Shown: positions 1 through 7,917 of the stretch, one piece after another | Layout: the number at the start of each line of letters is the position of its first letter | How positions within the stretch are numbered: the stretch's first letter is position 1 | NCBI GenBank assembly: GCA_031549345.1 | Contig: JAVBPY010000003.1 | Coordinates: 124,001 to 188,000, forward strand | Length of the DNA: 64,000 bases | Source of the DNA: CASFRF01 sp031549345 | Lineage (GTDB): Bacteria; Verrucomicrobiota; Lentisphaeria; Victivallales; Victivallaceae | Direction of reading: 5' to 3' | The notes under the pieces: generated by a model | The model's database searches: none | Seen by the model: only the letters and a program-made list of their open reading frames with translations | Told to the model about the DNA's origin: nothing | Program-made: the position numbers and the translations under genes

Positions 1-129
1 GCCGAAGGACAGTGTCGCCGGCGTCATGGATTTCTGTGTCTTCGGCCGCTTTCCGGGGTAAAGATGGAGCCGCAAAGAAGAGCGCTTTCTCCTATTTGAG
101 ATGGGTGTTTCGTTGGACAATTCCAATGC

Positions 130-472
130 GATAGAACGCTGGTGGCGCGGGGTTATGGAGCCCGGGGGAAAAACCGCGCTTTCCCCCCGGCCCCCCCATT
201 TGAGATGCCGGTGCCGACGTTCGGCCGGTCGGGAGGCGGGGGGCTGGGTTGTTCTATTCGGGGTCGCGGCGGGCGGTTCCACCGCTTTGCGTTAACCCGC
301 CATAAGGCGGTTCCCATCCCCCCTGCCCATCCTCACACTTCCTTCCGCCACGAATAATACAACGGGTACAGGGCCATCCGGCCCTCTTGCGCCGCAAGGC
401 GCGGAGGCCGCGTCGGCACCGGGGATGTGGGGCGCAAAGGGCCCATCACTCTCCCATCCCCAATATCAATTT
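130..472 (+). repeat. Dispersed palindrome-rich repeat, copy A (short)
   Basis: This gene-free stretch is collinear with the reverse complement of 43041-43690. Matching blocks, in the same order in both copies, include the block around 165-205 (an AAAACCGCGC core followed by runs of C), the GGTCGCGGCGG block near 263-273, the TAACCCGCC-TAAGGCGG palindrome near 294-311, and the GGGTACAGGGCCAT plus TTGCGCCGCAAGGCGC blocks at 364-402. Copy A lacks about 300 bases present in copy B. No convincing protein is encoded; the short open frames here are frame noise in GC-rich palindromic DNA. It ends about 40 bases before the promoter of the lipoprotein gene. Identity with copy B is seen in the sequence; mobility is inference. 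Confidence 0.75.
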
Positions 473-509
473 CCCTTGAAAAAATTACACGGGAAATAGG
501 GCTTTCCGG

Positions 510-538
510 TTGCAAAAAGAGTAAGAAAAGGATACATT
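510..538 (+). promoter_or_regulatory. Candidate sigma70-type promoter
   Basis: TTGCAA at 510-515 and TACATT at 533-538 are separated by 17 bases, upstream of the lipoprotein gene that starts at 579. The surrounding DNA is AT-rich relative to the window. It would drive the lipoprotein and the coupled rRNA methyltransferase. Confidence 0.45.
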
Positions 539-578
539 ACTTCGTATGTGGCAACATACACCCAAGGAGAAGATTTAA

Positions 579-980
579 ATGAAAAAAATGATTCTGGCCG
601 CGTTTGCGGCGGTGGCCGTCCTTTCCGGCTGCACAAGCATTGAAACCTCGTCCCGTTTCAGCGCACTTTCGGTGGGCGATGGCGACGCGCGTCCCGTCAA
701 GCACATTTACGGGAAAATGACGGGGTGTTATCTTTTCGGCTTTATTCCGCTTTTGACCGGGAGCGCGGCGGAAGTGGATAAGTCCGCCATTTTCCGGAAT
801 ACGCTGAAGATCGACAATATGGTTCTGTTTCTGACGGCGGAGGCGCGCAGCGGCGCGCAGGCTGTGCGCGTACAGGATCTCCAGACCTCGACCGGTTCTT
901 TCTTCCTTTTCCCGCTCATTCAGTTCCGCTGGGTGGAGGGTTCCTGCAACTCCGTGGGGCAGTTGAAGGGCGAACTTTGA
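579..980 (+). CDS. Small lipoprotein of unknown function
   Basis: The 133-residue product starts with a signal peptide ending in the lipobox LSGC (Cys18), so it should be lipidated and membrane-anchored. The mature part has a hydrophobic YLFGFIPLLTG segment near residues 51-61 and otherwise no domain I can name. The start is fixed by an AAGGAGA ribosome site about 8 bases upstream. Its stop codon overlaps the start of the downstream rRNA methyltransferase (TGATG), so the two are translationally coupled, but nothing connects them functionally. Calling it a lipoprotein is firm; its role is unknown. Confidence 0.85.
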   Translation: MKKMILAAFAAVAVLSGCTSIETSSRFSALSVGDGDARPVKHIYGKMTGCYLFGFIPLLTGSAAEVDKSAIFRNTLKIDNMVLFLTAEARSGAQAVRVQDLQTSTGSFFLFPLIQFRWVEGSCNSVGQLKGEL

Positions 981-2170
981 TGACCGCCGCAACCGTTGTA
1001 CTGAAGCCGGGGCGCGAAAAATCCGCAAAGCGCCGGCATCCATGGATTTTTTCCGGCGCGGTGGCGCGTGTGGATGGTGCTCCGGCGCCGGGCGACACGG
1101 TGGAGCTTGTAAGCGCCGGAGGGGAATGGCTTGCGCGCGGCGCGTGGTCCGGGTCCGAGCAGCTTGTTTTCCGGGCGTGGACGTTCTTGAACGATGAACA
1201 AGTGGATGAAGCTTTTTTTCGGCGACGTATCGCCGACGCCATTGCCGCGCGGCGGAAGATTTGGACTTTTGATGCGGCGGGGGCGGAACGCCTGATCGCC
1301 TCCGAAGGGGATTTCCTCCCCGGTCTTGTGGCGGACCGTTACGGCGAATACGTCGTCGCGCAGTTTCTGGGCGCGGGGGTGGAAAAACACAAAGAGTGTA
1401 TCGCGTCGCTTCTCGGCGAGCTTTCCGGCGCGAGGGGGGTGTTCGAACGTTCCGATGCGGCGGCGCGCAGCCGCGAAAACCTCCCGGAATCCATCGGTCT
1501 TCTCTGGGGCGAAGAACCGCCGGAGAAGATCGCCATTGTCGAAAACGGGGCGCGTTTTCTGGTGGATGTCCGGAACGGGCATAAAACAGGGTTTTATCTC
1601 GACCAACGGTGCAACCGTGCCGCAATTGCCCACTATGCGGCGGGGAAACGCGTGCTGAACGCCTTTTGTTTCACGGGCGCCTTCGGCGTAACCGCCGCGC
1701 TGGCGGGAGCGGCTGAGGTCTGCAACGTCGATTCCAGCGCGACCGCGCTGGAGGCGGCGCGCGAGCACTTCGCGCTCAACAACCTCGATCCTGCCCGGGC
1801 GGAATTTGTGAATGCCGATGTGTTTTCTCTCCTGCGGAAATTCCGTGCGGAGAAGCGGCAGTTCGATCTTATCATCCTTGATCCGCCCAAGCTTGTGGAG
1901 TCCCAGAAGGCGATTCCGCGCGGATGCCGCGCGTACAAGGACATGGCGTTGGTCGCCTTCCAGCTCCTTGCTCCCGGTGGAATGTTGGCGAATTTCTCGT
2001 GTTCCGGGCTCGTGGAAACTGCGCTTTTCCAGAAGATCACCGCGGACGCGGCCATCGACGCGGGCGTCAATGCCCGGATTCTGCAGGCATTCACCCAGGG
2101 CCCCGACCATCCCGTTGCTCTCAGCACACCGGAGGGCGCGTATCTGAAGGGTTTCCTATCTTTGATTTGA
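980..2170 (+). CDS. rlmI: Class I SAM-dependent rRNA methyltransferase, RlmI-like
   Basis: The 396-residue protein resembles RlmI, which makes 5-methylcytosine at position 1962 of 23S rRNA. The N-terminus has a PUA-like segment with the RHPWIFSGAV motif (residues about 19-28). The C-terminal Rossmann-type methyltransferase domain shows the SAM-binding motif FCFTGAFGVTAAL, the DLIILDPPKL motif IV and NFSCSG with the expected catalytic cysteine. Its length matches the family. ATG at 980 is chosen over TTG at 977 because it overlaps the preceding stop by one base. An intrinsic terminator follows directly. Exact target base is inferred from the family. Confidence 0.9.
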   Translation: MTAATVVLKPGREKSAKRRHPWIFSGAVARVDGAPAPGDTVELVSAGGEWLARGAWSGSEQLVFRAWTFLNDEQVDEAFFRRRIADAIAARRKIWTFDAAGAERLIASEGDFLPGLVADRYGEYVVAQFLGAGVEKHKECIASLLGELSGARGVFERSDAAARSRENLPESIGLLWGEEPPEKIAIVENGARFLVDVRNGHKTGFYLDQRCNRAAIAHYAAGKRVLNAFCFTGAFGVTAALAGAAEVCNVDSSATALEAAREHFALNNLDPARAEFVNADVFSLLRKFRAEKRQFDLIILDPPKLVESQKAIPRGCRAYKDMALVAFQLLAPGGMLANFSCSGLVETALFQKITADAAIDAGVNARILQAFTQGPDHPVALSTPEGAYLKGFLSLI

Positions 2171-2184
2171 AGTTTCTTCCACAA

Positions 2185-2224
2185 TAAAAAACCCGGTTCG
2201 CGGCAAAGCGAACCGGGTTTTTTC
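2185..2224. terminator. Bidirectional intrinsic terminator
   Basis: A 13-bp perfect stem (AAACCCGGTTCGC, 2189-2201, pairing with 2208-2220) with a 6-base loop is flanked by an A run on the left and a T run on the right. It lies between two convergent genes and can stop transcription in both directions. Confidence 0.9.
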
Positions 2225-2233
2225 GTTCCCCGG

Positions 2234-3277
2234 TCAGGAGAACGGCTGATCGATGGGGGCCTTGAGAAGCTGCCCGATGCGGGCGGATTCGTAGGTTCCC
2301 AGAAGAATTTCCAGACCGCGCATGGCCTCTTCTGGCTCGATGCGGGTTTTAGAGCCACTTGTAATGGCCTTGTGGATGTCGGCGGCGGCGCGCTTCATAT
2401 AAAGGGCGCCGTCTTCGCTGTGGTGGAAGTGCTCGTTGGTGGCCTCGGTCGCGACGCCGGCCTCGTTGGCGAGGCGGGCGCGGAAGACGCTCTTTGCGTC
2501 CCCGGCGGGGCTGAGGTGCAGTTCGGCAAAACCAAGCGTTCCGTTAAGGCGCAGGACCGGCAGTTTGCCGGGCAGATCGCGCCCGGCCTCGATGGTGATC
2601 CTTGTCCCGTCTTCAAAATGGACGACGCTCAGGAGCTGGTTTTCGTACCGCACATTGTGCCAGTTGTTCGTCTCCTTGCCGGACCAGTCGAGCGCGGCGA
2701 AAATCGAGCGCATCTTCCGGTCGGTTCCCAGCGCGTAAAGCGCCGCGTCGATCAGGTGCGGCCCGAAATCCATCAGATTCGGGCACGGCTGGACAATGTC
2801 CACGCTGAGGATGTCGCCGATCTTCCCGGCGGCTTCCTTGAACCACTCGAACGGGCGGCCGTAGCGGCGCTGGTGGTTGACGAACAACCGCGCGCCGCAT
2901 TTCTCCGCCGCCGCCATCATGCGGCGGGCGGCCTTGAAGCTCAGTGCGAAGGGTTTTTCAATCCAGACGGCGCGCGCGCCGTTTTCAAGGGCGGCCATCA
3001 CCATCTCTTCGCGGTCGCCGACAAAGGCGACCACGCTGACGATGTCCGGACGGACCTCCGCGAGCATGGCGCGGTAATCCTGGAACCCCTTGCAGCCCGG
3101 GAATTCGGCGACGAAGTCGGCCACATTCTTCGGGTTGCGGCTGCACGCCGCCGCAAGCTGGAACCCCGGCGTGGCGCTGTACGCCCAGCCGTGGCAATAG
3201 GAGAACGAATGCCCGCCGCCTTTTCCCGCGGTATTGGGCCCCAGGCCGATGATGGCCGCTTTGAGTGTTTCCGCCAT
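2234..3277 (-). CDS. Gfo/Idh/MocA family oxidoreductase
   Basis: The 347-residue protein has an N-terminal NAD(P)-binding Rossmann fold (AAIIGLGPN near residue 8) with the family-typical EKP motif in WIEKPFAL (near residue 107), then the alpha/beta C-terminal domain containing GPHLIDAALYALG. Members oxidise or reduce sugars, inositols and their derivatives; the substrate cannot be read from sequence. It follows a zinc-type dehydrogenase with a 1-base gap, so the two form an operon and probably act in sequence on one sugar or polyol. The divergent AraC-type gene is the likely regulator. Confidence 0.88.
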   Translation of the reverse strand: MAETLKAAIIGLGPNTAGKGGGHSFSYCHGWAYSATPGFQLAAACSRNPKNVADFVAEFPGCKGFQDYRAMLAEVRPDIVSVVAFVGDREEMVMAALENGARAVWIEKPFALSFKAARRMMAAAEKCGARLFVNHQRRYGRPFEWFKEAAGKIGDILSVDIVQPCPNLMDFGPHLIDAALYALGTDRKMRSIFAALDWSGKETNNWHNVRYENQLLSVVHFEDGTRITIEAGRDLPGKLPVLRLNGTLGFAELHLSPAGDAKSVFRARLANEAGVATEATNEHFHHSEDGALYMKRAAADIHKAITSGSKTRIEPEEAMRGLEILLGTYESARIGQLLKAPIDQPFS

Positions 3278-3278
3278 T

Positions 3279-4334
3279 TTACTTCACATCCTGCCATTTG
3301 AAGGTTACGGAGAGGAATTCGCGGCTGAGGAGCCCCTTGTAGGCTTTTTCCGCATCGGTGTACGGCATGACGGCGTCGACGAAATCGGCGCTGGCGATGC
3401 GGCCGGTACGCAGCGCTTCCACGCTGGACTGGCGATCTTCCACACCACGGTCTTTCGGCGCGAGGATGGTTACGCCTTCGCCGAGGACAAAGCCGAAGGG
3501 GTTGATGGAGATGTCTTCGATGTAGTTGGCCTGCATTACAAGGCGCGCCCAGTCGCCGTGGTAGAACTTCATGGGCTCCACCTTGTATTCCTTGCTGTAC
3601 GCCTGCGGTTTTTTGCGGATGAGCTTGTACGCGGTGAGCGCGCCCGCGCTGGTGCCGGAGGATTCCACAACGATGTCCGCGCCGCCGTTGGTGAGCATCT
3701 TCAAGCGCTCCACGGCGTCTTCGTCCTTCAGGTTCACCGCGTAGGCCGCGCCGCGGTCGAGGGCGCGCTGGAGGCGGTTGTCGTCGATGTCGCAGACGAT
3801 GACGCGGCAGCCCGCGTCCATCAGGAATTCGGCGGAGAACGAACCGATGAGCCCCTGGCCGATGACGATGGCCGTTTCGCCCGGCACCGGGCCCGCTGCT
3901 TCCACGCCGCGCAAACTGATGGCGGAAACTTCGGCGATCACGTAATCAAACGGATCCGCGCCTTCGGGGAGGATGACCGGGCGGTCTTCGCCGGTGGTCG
4001 AGTAGATGTGGCGCGCGCATTGGCCGCCCCACATCGCCTTGATGTTGGGGAGGGCGTTCGGGTTGCGTCCGGAAATCAGGTCGCCGACGCGGTATCCCTT
4101 GACCTTGGCGCCGACGGCCGCGACCTTGCCCACCACCGAGTAGCCGGGAACCAGCGGGAAATGTTCCGGCTTCGAGTAGTGGCCGCCGAGCACGCGGAGT
4201 TCGGTGCCGGGGGAGACGAACGTGTAAATGGTTTCGACTTCGATGTCCATTTCTCCGCAATCGCCGAGCTCGACCTCGCGGACGTTGACCTGGTTGATCG
4301 CCTCGAAGACAATCGCCTTCATTTTCCTGCTCAT
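3279..4334 (-). CDS. Medium-chain (zinc-type) alcohol dehydrogenase family protein
   Basis: This 351-residue protein has the GroES-like N-terminal domain (VSPGTELRVLGG, then PLVPGYSVVGKV near residues 60-71) and a Rossmann domain (AIVIGQGLIGSFSAEFL). The usual catalytic-zinc GHE motif is replaced by GYS, and the second-zinc four-Cys cluster is absent. That pattern resembles the bacteriochlorophyllide-dehydrogenase/threonine-dehydrogenase-like branch. An AAGGAGC ribosome site precedes ATG at 4334. It is cotranscribed with the Gfo/Idh/MocA gene, suggesting two consecutive oxidations of a carbohydrate. Substrate unknown. Confidence 0.85.
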   Translation of the reverse strand: MSRKMKAIVFEAINQVNVREVELGDCGEMDIEVETIYTFVSPGTELRVLGGHYSKPEHFPLVPGYSVVGKVAAVGAKVKGYRVGDLISGRNPNALPNIKAMWGGQCARHIYSTTGEDRPVILPEGADPFDYVIAEVSAISLRGVEAAGPVPGETAIVIGQGLIGSFSAEFLMDAGCRVIVCDIDDNRLQRALDRGAAYAVNLKDEDAVERLKMLTNGGADIVVESSGTSAGALTAYKLIRKKPQAYSKEYKVEPMKFYHGDWARLVMQANYIEDISINPFGFVLGEGVTILAPKDRGVEDRQSSVEALRTGRIASADFVDAVMPYTDAEKAYKGLLSREFLSVTFKWQDVK

Positions 4335-4417
4335 AACTGCTCCTTGTGTTTGTATTTCGGATGCGGGAATCTATATTTAAGATAGTCGATGGAGCAAAAA
4401 CGTAAATGCACAAAAAA

Positions 4418-4431
4418 GCAAAATCTTTTGC
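4418..4431. promoter_or_regulatory. Candidate operator palindrome between divergent dehydrogenase and AraC genes
   Basis: GCAAAATCTTTTGC is a palindrome of two 6-base arms with a 2-base centre, lying in the 115-base divergent intergenic region 19 bases before the AraC-family start. A related GTGCA element (TGCACAAAA) lies just to its left. It is a plausible binding site for the adjacent regulator; no direct evidence. Confidence 0.4.
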
Positions 4432-4449
4432 ACTTTTCAGAGGTTTGAG

Positions 4450-5223
4450 TTGACCGCCGTTAAATGTTTTTTCGCCGCCGAACTGCGGATCCAGTCGCCG
4501 CCCAAGGTTGCGTGGCACCGGCACCCGTGTGCGGAGATCGTCTGTTACCTCCAGGGATTCGGGCGCATCGCCATCGGCGCGAACGAATACGAGTACCATC
4601 CGGGGCTTGTCGCGGTAATGCCGCCGGACGGGGAACACTGCGATAAACCCGATTCCGCCGGTATTCAACTCTGCATCGGCGTAACCGGTTGCCGTTCGGA
4701 ACGCCTTGGAACCCGTCCGATGCAGCCGGATGTGGCCGTCCGAACGGCGATCGAGGCAATCCGTCGCGAAGTGGCTTCGCCGCCGGAGCTTTTCCGTCAG
4801 GAAAGGCTTGATTTGCTTGCGGGGCTTCTTGTCCTGGAACTCCGGCGTTGCCGCCGGGCCGCTTCGCCGCAACCGGATGAGGATCCCATCCTTCTTTTGC
4901 GCGAAATTCTCGATTCCCGCTTCGACGAAGAGATCGATATTTCCGAACTTGCAACAGGATTTTCCCTCCACGAAGACCACCTGCGCCGCCGTTTCAAGGC
5001 GCGTTTCGGCGAACCTCCGGGCGAATATTTGATCCGACGGCGCATCGAGGCCGCCCGGGAACTTTTGAATATGACTGCCTTGCCGATCGGCGAAATCGCC
5101 CGGCGCGTCGGCCTCGAAAATGTCTACTACTTCTCACGGATTTTCCGTAAAAAAGTCGGCGCCTCTCCGACAGAATACCGGCGCGGAATCCGCGAAGCTC
5201 CGCCGGCTCCGAAAAAAGGCTGA
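4450..5223 (+). CDS. AraC family transcriptional regulator
   Basis: The 257-residue protein starts at TTG 4450, preceded by AGAGGT. Residues about 1-90 form a cupin-like sensing domain (HRHPCAEIVCYLQG, then MPPDGEHC), and residues about 160-250 hold two helix-turn-helix motifs ending in the AraC signature (LPIGEIARRVGLENVYYFSRIFRKKVG). It is divergent from the dehydrogenase/oxidoreductase pair and probably controls that pair in response to their substrate. No ATG alternative lies near the N-terminus, so the exact start is moderately certain. Confidence 0.88.
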   Translation: MTAVKCFFAAELRIQSPPKVAWHRHPCAEIVCYLQGFGRIAIGANEYEYHPGLVAVMPPDGEHCDKPDSAGIQLCIGVTGCRSERLGTRPMQPDVAVRTAIEAIRREVASPPELFRQERLDLLAGLLVLELRRCRRAASPQPDEDPILLLREILDSRFDEEIDISELATGFSLHEDHLRRRFKARFGEPPGEYLIRRRIEAARELLNMTALPIGEIARRVGLENVYYFSRIFRKKVGASPTEYRRGIREAPPAPKKG

Positions 5224-5236
5224 CCAAGGCAGGAGT

Positions 5237-5676
5237 ATGAGTGTTGGGTATACAACGTATCTCATTTGGCTTTGCAAAGCAAAAACAATTAAGGATGGGA
5301 TCCTCATATTGAATACTATCATTGCTTGGGCGCGAAATAGTCAAGTAGGCTTGGAAATTGGGGATCCGAGAGAAGATCCTACTAATGCCTATAATCAGAT
5401 GGCATGCGACACGAAGCGCCTAAAACGATGAGTGTTTATTATTCTCTTCTCGAACAAAATTGTGTCTGGTGGGCCACTATTATGATTTTTCAAGCAAGCT
5501 TAGTATTTCCTAAAGCGGCTTCTTCAGCGATTATGGACTTCAATAGCGGAGGCGGAGCAACTAAGAACGTGATCCAAGGTGGACGTAATGCGACAGACGC
5601 TAACAAATTATCAACAATTCCGATCAACTCCAGTCGGGGCGGATTGCATTTTAATCAATTATTAAATCGACAATGA
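5237..5676 (+). pseudogene. AT-rich, probably frameshifted gene; possible toxin C-terminal fragment
   Basis: Two frames hold what looks like one protein: residues from ATG 5237 to the stop at 5431, then a second frame from about 5410 to 5676. Adding one base near 5413-5418 would join DPTNAYNQMACDTK to APKTMSVYYSLLEQNC without a stop. The NC-x-x-W motif and length of about 145 residues recall C-terminal toxin tips of Rhs-like proteins, but this is only an impression. Base composition is far more AT-rich than both neighbours. No clear signal peptide, and only a poorly spaced ribosome site. It could instead be two short unrelated open frames. Confidence 0.35.
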
Positions 5677-5783
5677 GCCACTGGAATGTTTTAGTCGAAA
5701 ATAGAGTGTACATAATGCCTCTTTGACGATGGGGTTATGAACATGGTGCACGAGATGAACGTATATAAAAAATAGGTTATAAA

Positions 5784-6446
5784 ATGAAGGTTCATGTAAT
5801 AGACTTACTTTTTATCCTGCCTTGCATTATGCTGTCCGCGGGATGTGCAACAACTAAAGTCACAACGTCGAAAGAAAACAATTATAGTCTTGATCAAATT
5901 TTCATGGAAGCTAATCCTACCCCAAACAATGGAAAAAATATCGTAGAAAAAGCGGAAGCGCATGATCAAAACTTTCGTAACTGGCCTCTTCCTAATTTTG
6001 AAGCAGGACCTATGCGCCCTCTCCCTTGTAATGCTAATTTTTACATGATATATGCCCAATATCCTTCTTACTTGCTATGTATATATCGAATAAAAGAAGA
6101 AAATTATAGGAGTTCTAAAGAGCCAGAGTGGTTTCAAGAGTCTCTCCGACAAATACGTAAATTAGGTAAAAAAGCATTTCCTCCTGTCAAATGGATTGCG
6201 ATAATTATTCGCAATATAGATGAGCACAAAAGCGCAAGTACGTTTGAAAAGTCATTTAAAGTGGGTGCTATTTTTAAAGCAAGTGATGTGTTTGATCTCA
6301 CGCAAGATATATCTGATTTGATCTCCCATGCAAGGTTTGATCATCATCCATTTGTATATGATCCTCAAAAGTATCCCGATACTGATCAACAACAGCGCTG
6401 GGTACTGGTGGAGCGACATGTGTTAGTCGATCATTGTAACAGGTGA
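5784..6446 (+). CDS. AT-rich lipoprotein of unknown function
   Basis: The 220-residue product starts with a signal peptide ending in lipobox LSAGC (Cys21). The mature part has no domain I recognise; it is mixed polar with a WIAIIIRNI strand near residue 143. Codon use is AT-rich, unlike the GC-rich genes on both sides and like the preceding frameshifted gene, so both probably arrived together by transfer. If the upstream gene is a toxin remnant, this could be a periplasmic immunity lipoprotein, but that is speculation. No strong ribosome site is visible. Confidence 0.7.
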   Translation: MKVHVIDLLFILPCIMLSAGCATTKVTTSKENNYSLDQIFMEANPTPNNGKNIVEKAEAHDQNFRNWPLPNFEAGPMRPLPCNANFYMIYAQYPSYLLCIYRIKEENYRSSKEPEWFQESLRQIRKLGKKAFPPVKWIAIIIRNIDEHKSASTFEKSFKVGAIFKASDVFDLTQDISDLISHARFDHHPFVYDPQKYPDTDQQQRWVLVERHVLVDHCNR

Positions 6447-6646
6447 GGGAAACAAGAGGAAACAGACGCCAGAATGGCAGGCACCAAGAACAACTGGCAC
6501 ATTATCGCATTGGACTTGTCCGGTGAAACACCCAGCCCCTAGCCCCCTCATGCTGGTGGTATGGGCTGACGCCGAAAAAATAACAAATCCGCCACCCCGC
6601 TTTTCTGCGGAAATTGTGATTTTTCCGGGAATTTTCCGGCAACGGG

Positions 6647-6674
6647 TTGAAAAAATTCGATTTTGATGTATCTT
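6647..6674 (+). promoter_or_regulatory. Candidate sigma70-type promoter
   Basis: TTGAAA at 6647-6652 and TATCTT at 6669-6674 are separated by 16 bases, 39 bases before the coiled-coil lipoprotein start. The upstream stretch 6447-6646 contains nothing else I can identify. Confidence 0.4.
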
Positions 6675-6712
6675 TTTTACTCACAAATATTCAACAACAG
6701 GGGGATTGAATG

Positions 6713-7060
6713 ATGAAAACGACAACTTTATTTTTCGGCGCGTTTGTCGCCGCAGCGCTGCTTTTGTCCGGCTGCGGTAAGGAGCAGGCGAATCGTCCGC
6801 TCGCCGAGGTCAAGGCGGAAGCCGCCGGACTCAACGCCGACCAGCTTAACAAAGCAATCAAAAATTGCGAAGCCGAGGTTGCCAAGCTTAAACCGCGGGT
6901 AGAGGAAATTTCCGGCAAGATCGCCGCGCTTAAGTTGGAAGACCAGCTGGGAGAGAAGGCGACACGCCTTAAGGAAGAGCTCGGCACCGTGAACTCCAAG
7001 CTCAGCTCCCTCGGCGATCAGATCAAAGTTTATGCCGACGCGCAGAAGAGCGCCAAGTAA
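6713..7060 (+). CDS. Short coiled-coil lipoprotein (Lpp-like in form)
   Basis: The 115-residue product has a signal peptide with lipobox LLSGC (Cys21). The mature part (residues about 28-110) is nearly all helix-forming with heptad-like hydrophobic spacing (LNKAIKNCEAEVAKLKPRVEE, then LKEELGTVNSKLSSL). This form is like murein lipoprotein, though there is no clear sequence match and it ends in AK rather than a defined peptidoglycan-linking motif beyond that Lys. The second of two adjacent ATGs is chosen because GGGGGA sits 7 bases upstream of it. It probably acts as an envelope spacer or scaffold. Confidence 0.8.
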   Translation: MKTTTLFFGAFVAAALLLSGCGKEQANRPLAEVKAEAAGLNADQLNKAIKNCEAEVAKLKPRVEEISGKIAALKLEDQLGEKATRLKEELGTVNSKLSSLGDQIKVYADAQKSAK

Positions 7061-7068
7061 TCGCTTAT

Positions 7069-7917
7069 CTATTGCGCGGCCGGGTCCTGTACGGATTCGG
7101 CCGTTTTTGTTGTGTGGATGGCGCGTTCCAATTGTGCGAGTCCCTCGGTAAAGCGGGGGCCGAGGCGGAAGATTAAACTTGCTTCCACCGTATCGCAGAC
7201 GCGCCCGTCCCAGGCGTCGGCCATTTTTTCAAGTGCGTTCATGCTCCTTTTTTCGGTATCCGCGCTCCACATGCCGGGAAAAATCAAAACGTCCGGGCGT
7301 GTTTTAAGGACCCATTCGGCGGAACACGCGAAAGAGGGAGTGTCGAACGCCTCCGCCGCGTTCCTGCCGCCGACCAGTTCGATCATGTCGTGGAGAACGC
7401 TCCGGCGTCCCGCGACCGTCAGCGGCTGATCCCATATCACCAGCAATACCGACGGACGTTGGGAGCCGGCAAGTGCGGCGTAGCGCTTGCGGTATTCCGC
7501 CGTGATTTGCCGGATGCGTTCATTTTCCATGTCGGCTTCGCGTTCTTTTCCCAGGAGGGCGCCGAGACTTTTCACGGCGTGGGCATAATCGTCCAGGCTT
7601 TCCGTGGGAAGTTTCAGGACGCGGATACGCAATTGGCGGAGCGCGTTTTCCGCCGCTGTTTCGCGGCTTGCTCCGAGGAGGACCACATCGGGCTTAAGGC
7701 GCAGGACTGTCTCCAGCGACGGCGCGTTGAAGCGTCCGGCGGAGGGGAGTTCGCGGACGCTTTCGGGCATATCGCAGGCGTCGCTCCGTCCCACGAGCGC
7801 GGCGCGCGCATCCAGCCGGCAGACAATTTCCGTCAGCTCCGGAGAAAGCGAGAGCACGCGCGGGAACGCCGCCGCCGGGAGGGACAAGGCCAGGAAAAAA
7901 AGGGAAAGAATTTTCAC
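7069..7917 (-). CDS. Periplasmic binding protein, BtuF/FhuD-like
   Basis: The 282-residue protein begins at GTG 7917, overlapping the TGA of the upstream pseudopilin gene by 4 bases (GTGA). It opens with a signal peptide (VKILSLFFLALSLPAAAF), then the class III periplasmic-binding fold: RVLSLSPELTEIVCRL, LKPDVVLLGAS, and RPSVLLVIWDQPLTV. These match cobalamin or iron-chelate binding proteins of ABC importers. No BtuC/BtuD permease or ATPase is in the window. A longer N-terminal extension is open but would run into the coupled gene. Ligand unknown; cobalamin is the first guess. Confidence 0.8.
   Translation of the reverse strand: MKILSLFFLALSLPAAAFPRVLSLSPELTEIVCRLDARAALVGRSDACDMPESVRELPSAGRFNAPSLETVLRLKPDVVLLGASRETAAENALRQLRIRVLKLPTESLDDYAHAVKSLGALLGKEREADMENERIRQITAEYRKRYAALAGSQRPSVLLVIWDQPLTVAGRRSVLHDMIELVGGRNAAEAFDTPSFACSAEWVLKTRPDVLIFPGMWSADTEKRSMNALEKMADAWDGRVCDTVEASLIFRLGPRFTEGLAQLERAIHTTKTAESVQDPAAQ
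7076..7106 (+). terminator. Possible intrinsic terminator inside convergent gene end
   Basis: CGGCCG arms separated by 15 bases are followed by TTTTTG. It follows the lipoprotein stop by 16 bases and lies within the 3' end of the convergent BtuF-like gene. Confidence 0.4.

Noticed and set aside
6447..6646. Gap after the AT-rich lipoprotein searched for a small gene or RNA
   Set aside because: No ribosome site, no clear fold and no tRNA-like pattern seen.
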